This document shows positions 57,395 to 64,000 of a stretch of 64,000 nucleotides of DNA, piece by piece. The notes beneath the pieces are model-generated. The model did not search any database. It was given only the letters and a program-made list of their open reading frames with translations, and was not told the origin of the DNA. Source of the DNA: Halomonas huangheensis (GTDB lineage: Bacteria > Pseudomonadota > Gammaproteobacteria > Pseudomonadales > Halomonadaceae). The translations under genes were made by a program, and so were the position numbers. The stretch spans positions 1 to 64,000 of the forward strand of contig NZ_CP013106.1 of assembly GCF_001431725.1 (NCBI RefSeq). Reading direction: 5' to 3'. The first letter of the stretch is position 1. Each line of letters opens with the position of its first letter.

Positions 57395-57423
57395 ACGCAT
57401 AACTCTATCGATAAACGCATAAC
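57390..57423 (+). repeat. 14-bp direct repeat at the end of dctM
   Basis: GATAAACGCATAAC occurs at 57390-57403 and 57410-57423, period 20 bp. The first copy contains the dctM stop codon. It looks like a small tandem duplication. Confidence 0.8.
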
Positions 57424-57425
57424 AG

Positions 57426-57449
57426 CAGAGAGCCGATGGCGGCTCTCTG
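57426..57449 (+). terminator. hairpin after dctM (possible partial terminator)
   Basis: CAGAGAGCCG (57426-57435) pairs perfectly with CGGCTCTCTG (57440-57449), loop ATGG. Only a short TTG follows, so it may attenuate or stabilise rather than stop the operon transcript. Confidence 0.5.
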
Positions 57450-57509
57450 TTGAGGCCCGACTGGCCAGACAAAACCCTTACGTAATAGCTGGATATCGAG
57501 GAATACAAG

Positions 57510-58505
57510 ATGAGTAACAACAAGCCTGTTATCGCGGTGACCCTGGGCGATCCCGGTGGTATCGGTCCGGAATTGATCGCCAAGCTGTTCGCCGAGAACG
57601 AAGTCTTTGCCGACACCCACACCGTACTGATCGGTGATCGCTGGCTGTGGGAGGAAGGCCAGCGTGTGGTCGGCGTCAAGATCGACCTGCCCGAGGTCAA
57701 CAGCTTCGCCGAAGTGCGTGAGCACGACACCCCAGTGTTCCTCGAGATGGACACCGTGGATCGTGCGAATACTGGCTATGCACTGGCCAACGAGCACGGT
57801 GGAGCCTCGGTACTGGCGGTGTTGGCGCGTTGCATCGAGGCCCACAAGGCCGGTGAGGTCGATGGCATCTGCTTCGGTCCGCTCAACAAGTACGCCATGA
57901 AGCTCGGCGGCCTCGGTCATGAGGATGAGCTGCATTGGTTCGTCGAGAAGTTGGGCGTGACCACTTTCTTCAGTGAGTTCAATACCCTGGGGACGTTGTG
58001 GACCTCGCGCATTTCCTCGCACGTGCCGCTCAAGGAAGCCCATGAGTACGTCACCGAGGAGCGCATCATCTCGGCGGCGACACTGCTTCACGACACCCTG
58101 AAGAAGGCTGGCTTCGACGAGCCGCGCGTTGCGGTGGCCGGTTTCAACCCGCATGCCGGTGAGGGTGGTACTTGTGGTCGTGAGGAAATCGACGTCATTG
58201 CTCCGGCGGTGGAAAAGTGTCAGGCGCAGGGCTACCCGATCGTCGGGCCATTCCCGGCGGACACGGTGTTCCTCAAGGCCCGCGACGGCGAGTTGGATGC
58301 GGTGGTCACCATGTTCCACGACCAGGGCCAGATCGCCATCAAGATGCTTGGTTTCGACCGTGGCGTGACCATCCTCGGCGGCCTGCCGTTGCCGGTCGGT
58401 TCCCCTGCCCACGGGACCGCCTTCGACATTGCCGGTGAGAACAAGGCCAACCTGACCCCGACTCGCAATGCTTTCAACCTGGTCAAGGCCATGTGCGCTC
58501 ACTGA
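57510..58505 (+). CDS. PdxA-like (PdxA2) hydroxyacid 4-phosphate dehydrogenase
   Basis: The 331-residue product belongs to the PdxA family: VTLGDPGGIGPELIAKLF at the N-terminus, the metal-binding histidines in SSHVPLKEA, VAGFNPHAGEGGTCGREE and VTMFHDQGQIAIKML, and NPTRNAFN-like TPTRNAFNLV near the end. PdxA2 members act on D-threonate or D-erythronate 4-phosphate in sugar-acid breakdown. The partner kinase of that pathway is not in the window, so the true substrate is open. GAGGA lies upstream of ATG 57510. Confidence 0.85.
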   Translation: MSNNKPVIAVTLGDPGGIGPELIAKLFAENEVFADTHTVLIGDRWLWEEGQRVVGVKIDLPEVNSFAEVREHDTPVFLEMDTVDRANTGYALANEHGGASVLAVLARCIEAHKAGEVDGICFGPLNKYAMKLGGLGHEDELHWFVEKLGVTTFFSEFNTLGTLWTSRISSHVPLKEAHEYVTEERIISAATLLHDTLKKAGFDEPRVAVAGFNPHAGEGGTCGREEIDVIAPAVEKCQAQGYPIVGPFPADTVFLKARDGELDAVVTMFHDQGQIAIKMLGFDRGVTILGGLPLPVGSPAHGTAFDIAGENKANLTPTRNAFNLVKAMCAH

Positions 58506-58540
58506 GCCACGGTCGTCGGCAATAGCACAGGAACAATGCA

Positions 58541-59713
58541 ATGAAGATTACCAACGTTCGTACCCGCGTCTTCGAGTGGAAGGGCCATACCGTGGCGCCC
58601 CAGGCGCATTTCTGCTCCAACGCCATGGATGAGTTGTGGGACAAGGGCGACTCCATGGGTACCTTCCGTTTTCACGGCTGGACCACGGTGGAAGTCGAGA
58701 CCGACAGTGGCATCGTTGGGCTGGGCAACGTGGCGCTGGCGCCGCGCATTGCCAAGGCGATCATCGACCAGTACCTGGCACCGCTGGTGATCGGTCACGA
58801 TCCATTCGACTACGAATACCTGTGGCAGCGCATGTACCGCTCGACTCATGCCTGGGGTCGCAAGGGCATCGGCATGGCGGCGATCTCCGGTGTCGATATC
58901 GCCATCTGGGACCTGATGGGCAAGGCGCTGGGCAAACCGGTGTTCAAGCTGCTGGGCGGTCGTACCAAGGAGAAGATTCCCTGCTACGCCTCCAAACTCT
59001 ACCGCAACGACCTCGACGAGATGCAACGTGAGGCGCAGTCCTATCTGGATCAGGGCTTCAAGGCGATGAAGATGCGCTTTGGCTATGGCCCCAAGGATGG
59101 CCCCGCGGGGGTACGCGAGAACCTCAACAGCGTTGCCGCGGTACGCGAGGTCATCGGTGAGGATATCGACCTGATGCTCGAGTGCTACATGGGCTGGAAC
59201 CTGGAATATGCCAAGCGCATCCTGCCCAAACTGGAGCAGTTCCAGCCGCGTTGGCTGGAGGAACCGGTGCTGGCCGATGACATCGACGGTTACGTCGAGC
59301 TCAACAAGCTGACCAGCATCCCGATCTCCGGCGGCGAGCACGAGTTCACCCACTACGGCTTCCGTCAGTTGCTCGAACAGCGTGCCGTCTCGGTAGTGCA
59401 GTACGACACCAACCGTGTTGGTGGCATCACTGCAGCGCGCAAGATCAACGCCATAGCCGAATCGTTCAGCGTGCCGGTGATCCCGCATGCCGGACAGATG
59501 CACAACTACCATCTGACCATGGCGTCGATGGCCTCGCCGATGTCCGAGTTCTTCCCGGTGCATGACGTCGAGATCGGCAATGAGCTGTTCTACTACCTGT
59601 TCAAGGGCGATCCCGAGCCGGTCAATGGCTTCCTCGAGCTCGACGATGATCTGCCGGGGCTGGGACTTGAGCTCAACGAAGACTACTTCGACCAGTTCAC
59701 GATCATCGAGTGA
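58541..59713 (+). CDS. enolase-superfamily sugar-acid dehydratase (RhmD/mandelate racemase-like)
   Basis: The 390-residue product has a capping domain plus a TIM barrel of the mandelate racemase group. Seen are [45 protein letters not shown] (the GPxDGxxGxR loop as in rhamnonate dehydratase), metal ligands in [16 protein letters not shown] and SGGEHEF, and the catalytic-type histidine in [11 protein letters not shown]. The first metal ligand appears as Glu rather than Asp. It probably dehydrates an aldonic acid to a 2-keto-3-deoxy acid. The sugar is unknown. Confidence 0.85.
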   Translation: MKITNVRTRVFEWKGHTVAPQAHFCSNAMDELWDKGDSMGTFRFHGWTTVEVETDSGIVGLGNVALAPRIAKAIIDQYLAPLVIGHDPFDYEYLWQRMYRSTHAWGRKGIGMAAISGVDIAIWDLMGKALGKPVFKLLGGRTKEKIPCYASKLYRNDLDEMQREAQSYLDQGFKAMKMRFGYGPKDGPAGVRENLNSVAAVREVIGEDIDLMLECYMGWNLEYAKRILPKLEQFQPRWLEEPVLADDIDGYVELNKLTSIPISGGEHEFTHYGFRQLLEQRAVSVVQYDTNRVGGITAARKINAIAESFSVPVIPHAGQMHNYHLTMASMASPMSEFFPVHDVEIGNELFYYLFKGDPEPVNGFLELDDDLPGLGLELNEDYFDQFTIIE

Positions 59714-59720
59714 GGCAATG

Positions 59721-60719
59721 ATGCGACTGATTCAGTATCTGGAAAACGGGCAGCTGTGTGCTGCCCTGGTCGAGAGTGACGACGCGGTGCGCCCGATTCG
59801 CATCGATGGCGGTGTCTACGCGCTGGCGAGAATTGCCATCGACAGTGGCCAGACGCTGTCGGCGGTGGTCGAGGTGCGCCTCGATGACGAACTGATCGAT
59901 TATCAGCCGCTGATCGACGAAGGGCGCTTGCTACCGCCGCTAACTCATCCTGATCCGGCGCACTGCCTGATTACCGGCACCGGCCTGACCCACCTCGGCA
60001 GCGCCGATACTCGTTCGGCGATGCATGCCAAGGCCAGCCAGACAGAGGAGTCTGAGCTGACCGACTCGATGCGCATGTTCAAGATGGGCGTCGAAGGCGG
60101 TCGTCCCGCCGAAGGTGAGGTGGGCGTGCAGCCCGAATGGTTCTACAAGGGTGATGGCAACTGGGTGGTACCGCCCGAGGCGGCGCTGACGATGCCGGCT
60201 TTCGCCGAGGATGGTGGTGAGGAGCCGGAACTGGTTGGCGTGTATCTGGTGGGCGCCGATGGTCGGCCATGGCGTGTCGGTTATGCCGTGGGCAACGAGT
60301 TCTCCGACCATGTGGTCGAGCGCCAGAATTACCTATGGCTGGCACACTCCAAGCTGCGCCAGTGCAGCTATGGCCCGGAGCTGTTGATCGGTGAACTGCC
60401 CGCGCATCTTGAAGGCACCAGCCGCATCACGCGCAATGGCGAGACTCGCTGGGAAAAACCGTTCCTGACTGGCGAAGACAACATGTCGCACAGCATCGCC
60501 AACCTGGAATACCACCACTTCAAATATGCAGGCTTCCGTCGTCCCGGTGATGTGCATGTGCACTTCTTCGGCACCGCGACGCTGAGCTTTGCCGACCACA
60601 TCCGCGTCGAGCCGGGCGATCGCTTCGAGATCGAACTGCCCGCACTGGGTCGCGCATTACGTAATCCCCTGATCAAGAAGGAAGAGGCAAGCACAGGCGT
60701 GGATATCCTCGCGCTCTAG
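59721..60719 (+). CDS. AraD1 (GguC) family protein, FAH superfamily
   Basis: The 332-residue product starts MRLIQYLENGQLCAALV and shows the FAH-superfamily core: ITGTGLTHLGSADTRSAMHAK, VGVQPEWFYKGDGNWVVPPEAALTMP, YLVGADGRPWRVGYAVGNEFSDHVVERQNYLWLAHSKLRQCSYGPEL and RPGDVHVHFFGTATLSFADHIRVEPGD. Members act on 2-keto-3-deoxy sugar acids, so this would follow the dehydratase encoded just upstream. I chose ATG 59721, 5 nt after GAGG. Confidence 0.85.
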   Translation: MRLIQYLENGQLCAALVESDDAVRPIRIDGGVYALARIAIDSGQTLSAVVEVRLDDELIDYQPLIDEGRLLPPLTHPDPAHCLITGTGLTHLGSADTRSAMHAKASQTEESELTDSMRMFKMGVEGGRPAEGEVGVQPEWFYKGDGNWVVPPEAALTMPAFAEDGGEEPELVGVYLVGADGRPWRVGYAVGNEFSDHVVERQNYLWLAHSKLRQCSYGPELLIGELPAHLEGTSRITRNGETRWEKPFLTGEDNMSHSIANLEYHHFKYAGFRRPGDVHVHFFGTATLSFADHIRVEPGDRFEIELPALGRALRNPLIKKEEASTGVDILAL

Positions 60720-60829
60720 CAGAACCGTGGCGGGCCGCCATGCTCCTGATGGCCGGCAGCTCGCCACATCGGCTCCGCAACTGGATGGTGGCGGAGTTCA
60801 GCAGTTTCCCGACATTCGAGGTGACAATA

Positions 60830-61849
60830 ATGACAGCAGCCCTTGATGTAATGCGTTTCTCCCCCCGTTCCCTGTTGTGGGTGACGGCCACCGTGATGGC
60901 CTTGAGCAGTCTGCCCCTGACGGCCATGGCAGCCACCACCCTCAACTTCGCTCATACCCACCCGGTGGAAGATGCCCAGCACCTTGCCGCCGAGCACTTC
61001 GCCGAGCTGGTCGAGGAGCGCAGCGACGGCGAGTTGAAGATTCGTGTCTTTCCCAGCGGCCAGTTGGGCAGCGACAGCGCCCTGGTAAGCAATGCACGTG
61101 GTGGTCAGGTCGATATCGTCCTGACCGGCAACCCCTATTACACCGGTCTGGTCGGTGAGCTCAATGTGCTTGATCTTCCGTTTCTGTTCGATAGTTACGA
61201 GCACGCTTATGCGGTGCTCGATGGCGAGGTCGGACAGTCGCTGTTGGACCTACTCGGCGAGCAGGACCTCAAGGGTCTGGCGTTCTGGGAGATCGGCTTT
61301 CGCAACCTGACCAACTCGCGGCATACCGTCGAGAGCGCTGCGGATATCGAAGGTCTCAAGTTGCGCACTACGCCCAACCCTGCGCATATCGCGGCTTTCG
61401 AGGTGCTGGGTGCCAACCCGATCCCGATGCCGTTCACCGAACTGTTCACGGCCATGGAAACCCGCACCGTGGATGGCCAGGAGAACCCGGTCAGCCTGAT
61501 TCGCTCGGCCAACTTCTATGAAGTTCAGGATCACTTGTCGCTGACCGCGCATGCCTATACAGCAGCTCCGCTGGTGATGAACAAGGCGAAGTTCGACGGT
61601 CTCAGCGCTGAGCAGCAGCAACTCCTGGTGCAGGCCGCCCTCGATGCTGCCCAATTCGAGCGTGAGGAACTGGCCGAGCGTCTGACCGGTGATCTGGCGT
61701 TCCTCAAGGAGCAGGGCATGCAGATCGTTGAGGAGCCGGACCGGGCCTCGATGCGCGAGGTCGTCGCCGGGCCGGTACAGGCCAGCTTCACCGAGAAGTA
61801 CGGCAGCGAGCTGATCAATGCCATCGACGCCGCGCGTCCGGCCGAGTGA
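60830..61849 (+). CDS. TRAP transporter substrate-binding protein DctP (second)
   Basis: The 339-residue product has a signal peptide (SLLWVTATVMALSSLPLTAMAA) and the DctP fold: LKIRVFPSGQLGSDSALVSNARGGQVDIVL, EIGFRNLTNSRHTVESAADIEGLKLRTT and FTELFTAMETRTVDGQENPVSLI. GAGGTGA lies before ATG 60830. No TRAP permease is next to it; it may feed the DctQM pair 4-5 kb upstream or a pair outside the window. Confidence 0.9.
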   Translation: MTAALDVMRFSPRSLLWVTATVMALSSLPLTAMAATTLNFAHTHPVEDAQHLAAEHFAELVEERSDGELKIRVFPSGQLGSDSALVSNARGGQVDIVLTGNPYYTGLVGELNVLDLPFLFDSYEHAYAVLDGEVGQSLLDLLGEQDLKGLAFWEIGFRNLTNSRHTVESAADIEGLKLRTTPNPAHIAAFEVLGANPIPMPFTELFTAMETRTVDGQENPVSLIRSANFYEVQDHLSLTAHAYTAAPLVMNKAKFDGLSAEQQQLLVQAALDAAQFEREELAERLTGDLAFLKEQGMQIVEEPDRASMREVVAGPVQASFTEKYGSELINAIDAARPAE

Positions 61850-61856
61850 GGCAGCT

Positions 61857-62855
61857 ATGCCGATGACCTTCGATGAGATGACCCTCGACCGGCAGCGTCA
61901 GCGCTTTCTCGCCAGCGGCGATGATCGTGAGCTGCCGATCATCGATGCCCATCTGCATTTCTGGAATCCAGCCGAGAACGGCCAGCCCTGGTTGTGCGAG
62001 GAGCCGATGATCGCCTTTCGCTATGGCGATTACAACGCCATACGTCGCCCCTTCCTGCCGCCGGAATATCGGCGGCTGTGCGGCTCCCACCAGGTGGTGG
62101 GCTGCGTATATATGGAAGCGGAATGGGCGCATGGAGAAGCACTGGGCGAGACGTGCTGGATACAGGATCTCAATGAGGGCGAGGGCTGGCCCAACGCCAT
62201 GATCGCTCAGGCGTGGTTGGATCGTGACGATATCGAACAGCAGCTTGATGCCCTGAGCTGCTGGCCTCTGGTGCGTGGTGTGCGTCACAAGCCCGCCAGC
62301 CTGCCGCTGGACCAGTATCACGCCGACCATGCGTTGCCCGGCTCGCTGCGCTGCCCGCATTACCGGCGTGGCTATGCTGCGCTGGCGCGTCACGGGCTGA
62401 TCTTCGAGCTGCAGGTGCCCTGGTGGCATCTGCACGAACTGGTGCCGTTGCTGGAGCGTTATCCCGAGGTGGCGGTAGTGATCAACCACGCCGGCGTGCC
62501 GGGGGACCGGGAGCCACAGACGCTGAAGGGATGGGAAAACAATCTGCGCCAGGTAGCGGCCTTCCCGCAGGTGATGCTCAAGCTGTCCGGTATCGGTCTA
62601 GAGGGCCAGCCCTGGCGTATCGAGGACAATCGCCGTGTGGTCCACACCGCCTTCGAGGTGATGGGGCCGGAGCGTTGCATGTTCGCCAGCAACTTCCCGG
62701 TCGATAGCCTGGTGACCACCCTCGATGATCTGTTCACCGCCTTCAAACAGCTCAGTGCCGAGCTGACACCCCGGCAACGGCTGGCGGTGTTCTGTGATAA
62801 CGCCATTCGCTGTTATCGGCTGAGTCCACCACGCAACCACCCCGCAGGACCATAA
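61857..62855 (+). CDS. amidohydrolase 2 family, probable sugar lactonase
   Basis: The 332-residue product is a metal-dependent TIM-barrel hydrolase: IIDAHLHFWNP (HxH metal site), FELQVPWWHLHELVPLL with the central histidine, VVINHAGVPGDREPQ and CMFASNFPVDSL with late ligands. This COG3618-type family includes L-rhamnono- and L-fucono-lactonases, which fits opening of a sugar lactone before dehydration. ATG 61857 is 5 nt after GAGG, which overlaps the previous stop. Confidence 0.85.
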   Translation: MPMTFDEMTLDRQRQRFLASGDDRELPIIDAHLHFWNPAENGQPWLCEEPMIAFRYGDYNAIRRPFLPPEYRRLCGSHQVVGCVYMEAEWAHGEALGETCWIQDLNEGEGWPNAMIAQAWLDRDDIEQQLDALSCWPLVRGVRHKPASLPLDQYHADHALPGSLRCPHYRRGYAALARHGLIFELQVPWWHLHELVPLLERYPEVAVVINHAGVPGDREPQTLKGWENNLRQVAAFPQVMLKLSGIGLEGQPWRIEDNRRVVHTAFEVMGPERCMFASNFPVDSLVTTLDDLFTAFKQLSAELTPRQRLAVFCDNAIRCYRLSPPRNHPAGP

Positions 62856-62869
62856 CAACGAGCAGGATC

Positions 62870-62931
62870 ATTACAAGCAGCAAGACCACTAATTACAACA
62901 AGACCACTAATTACAAGCAGCAAGACCACTA
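62870..62931 (+). repeat. three-copy tandem repeat between the lactonase and third dctP
   Basis: Units ATTACAAGCAGCAAGACCACTA at 62870-62891 and 62910-62931 are identical over 22 bp; the middle copy 62892-62909 lacks four bases. It is AT-richer than the flanks and lies just upstream of the third dctP ribosome-binding site. Confidence 0.85.
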
Positions 62932-62958
62932 CGTAGAAGAATAAAGGAGTCATGCCCC

Positions 62959-63954
62959 ATGAACGTATTTCGAGTTATTCCAGCCTCTTTGCTCGCCCTG
63001 AGCCTTGCCGTGGTCAGTGCCGACACCATGGCGGCGATCACCGCACGTATCGCCACCAGCCTGCCGGACAACCACCCGCAGACGATGGGTGCGGCGAAGT
63101 TCGCCGAGCTGCTGACCGAGCGCAGCAATGGCGAAATCAAGGTGCAGTTGTTCGGTAATGGCGTGCTTGGCAATGACGTCAATCTGGCGTCGATGCTGCA
63201 AGCCGGCAATCTGGAGTTCAATGTACCGTCCACCGCCACCCTGGCCAGTCTCAACCCGGACTTCAGCGTCATCAGTCTGCCGTTCCAGTTCGAGGACACC
63301 GCTCAGGTCGATGCGGTACTCGATGGCCCGGCGGGGCGAACGCTACTCAATAGTCTCAGCGACAAGGGTATTGTCGCCCTGGAATATTGGGATAACGGCT
63401 TCCGGCATATCACCAACAGTCGCCGTGCGGTGGAGTCCGCCGATGATGTTGAAGGGCTGAAGATCCGCACCATGCAGAACGAGCTGTATATCGACATGTT
63501 CAATGGGCTGGGCGCCAACGCCATTCCGATGCCAGTCAATGAGCTGTTCACTGCACTGGAGACACGCACCGTCGATGGCCAGGAAAATCCGTTCTCGGTG
63601 ATCGAAAGCAAGCGCTTCTTCGAGGTGCAGTCCTATCTGTCCCAGACCGCGCATGCCTATGACGCTCAGGTGTTGATCGCCTCGAAGCGTTTCCTCGACA
63701 GCCTCAGTGAAGAACAGCGCCAACTGGTTGGTGATGTGGCGCGTGAGGCCACGCTGTATCAGCGTGAGCTGAGCCGTGACTTGAACGAAACGCTGCTGGC
63801 GCAGTTGGAAGACCAGATGAGCGTCAATGAAGTGTCGCTGGACGAGCGCCAGGTCATGCGCGAGCGGTTGATGCCGGTGATCGAGAAGCATCGCAGCGAG
63901 ATCAGTGAAGCCACGCTGAATGCCTTCGATGCGGCACTGGCCGAGCGCCACTGA
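62959..63954 (+). CDS. TRAP transporter substrate-binding protein DctP (third)
   Basis: The 331-residue product has a signal peptide (VIPASLLALSLAVVSADTMAA) and the DctP fold: IKVQLFGNGVLGNDVNLASMLQAGNLEF, DNGFRHITNSRRAVESADDVEGLKIRTM and VNELFTALETRTVDGQENPFSVI. It resembles the second dctP more than the first (both carry TRTVDGQENP). AAGGAG lies 9 nt upstream of ATG 62959. Confidence 0.92.
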   Translation: MNVFRVIPASLLALSLAVVSADTMAAITARIATSLPDNHPQTMGAAKFAELLTERSNGEIKVQLFGNGVLGNDVNLASMLQAGNLEFNVPSTATLASLNPDFSVISLPFQFEDTAQVDAVLDGPAGRTLLNSLSDKGIVALEYWDNGFRHITNSRRAVESADDVEGLKIRTMQNELYIDMFNGLGANAIPMPVNELFTALETRTVDGQENPFSVIESKRFFEVQSYLSQTAHAYDAQVLIASKRFLDSLSEEQRQLVGDVAREATLYQRELSRDLNETLLAQLEDQMSVNEVSLDERQVMRERLMPVIEKHRSEISEATLNAFDAALAERH

Positions 63955-63980
63955 ACTCCGTTGCCTGAAGGAGATATTGC

Positions 63981-64000
63981 ATGTCCAGAACACCGCATAG
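63981..64000 (+). CDS. start of a further gene, cut by the window end
   Basis: An ATG at 63981 follows AAGGAG (63968-63973) 7 nt upstream, and the visible codons read MSRTPH. It lies 26 bp after the third dctP, so it is probably the next gene of the operon. A TRAP permease subunit would fit, but six residues cannot show this. Confidence 0.6.

Noticed and set aside
57405..59563. Two long minus-strand frames opposite the PdxA-like and dehydratase genes
   Set aside because: The plus-strand genes are convincing and the antisense translations are low-complexity shadows.

Overview
The window looks like the replication-origin segment of a Halomonas-like gammaproteobacterium (Halomonadaceae). The evidence is the dnaA-dnaN-recF-gyrB order, a gmhB/glyS/glyQ block right after it, a zapA-6S RNA-fthC cluster, an EhuABCD-type solute transporter, TRAP transporters, and high-GC coding sequence throughout. 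No rRNA, tRNA, insertion sequence or CRISPR array was seen. The taxon is an inference from gene content, not a measured placement.

Layout. 1-6.5 kb: DnaA-box region, dnaA, dnaN, recF, gyrB. 6.5-16.7 kb: gmhB, a LysR regulator divergent from a zinc-independent alcohol dehydrogenase-like oxidoreductase, glyS/glyQ, hldD-waaF, and a YafY-type regulator with a glutathione S-transferase. Seven ParB-binding parS sites lie between 3.4 and 16.7 kb; two are inside recF and one is inside the oxidoreductase gene. 16.7-19.8 kb: a large autotransporter with an acid-phosphatase (PAP2) passenger. 20.2-29.7 kb: a lipopolysaccharide core island (OpgB-like phosphoglycerol transferase, GT2, two GT9 and one GT4 glycosyltransferases, KdkA, HldE, WaaA). 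29.7-44.6 kb: conserved housekeeping genes (rpiA, ilvA, an unannotated 31-residue membrane microprotein, fthC, 6S RNA, zapA, ygfB, ubiH, a YciI protein, ubiI, ctpA-like protease, envC, gpmI, rhodanese, secB, rsmE). 44.7-50.3 kb: an Ehu-type ABC importer on the minus strand with a GntR regulator and a sulfatase. 50.9-53.3 kb: a small polytopic membrane protein coupled to a secreted PQQ dehydrogenase. 53.4-64 kb: a FadR-type regulator divergent from a long plus-strand operon for import and breakdown of a sugar acid (TRAP dctPQM, PdxA-like dehydrogenase, enolase-superfamily dehydratase, AraD1-family protein, second dctP, lactonase-type amidohydrolase, third dctP, and the first bases of another gene).

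How the parts work together. The first 17 kb combine initiation (DnaA boxes), the clamp, recombination and gyrase genes with a dense parS centromere, as expected for the segregation hub of the chromosome. The genes from hldD to waaA supply heptose, transfer it to Kdo-lipid A and decorate the inner core; hldD/waaF and hldE/waaA are separated by the accessory autotransporter. The last 20 kb is the accessory, solute-uptake part: one ABC importer with a sulfatase, and one TRAP importer with three substrate-binding proteins next to enzymes that fit lactone hydrolysis, dehydration and further conversion of an aldonic acid. Its FadR-type regulator is flanked by matching inverted-repeat operators.

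The strongest candidates for under-described biology are the 31-residue membrane microprotein with its own promoter, palindrome and terminator (32.44-32.82 kb), the parS sites written into coding sequence, the phosphatase autotransporter, the split PQQ dehydrogenase, and the three-receptor TRAP/sugar-acid operon.
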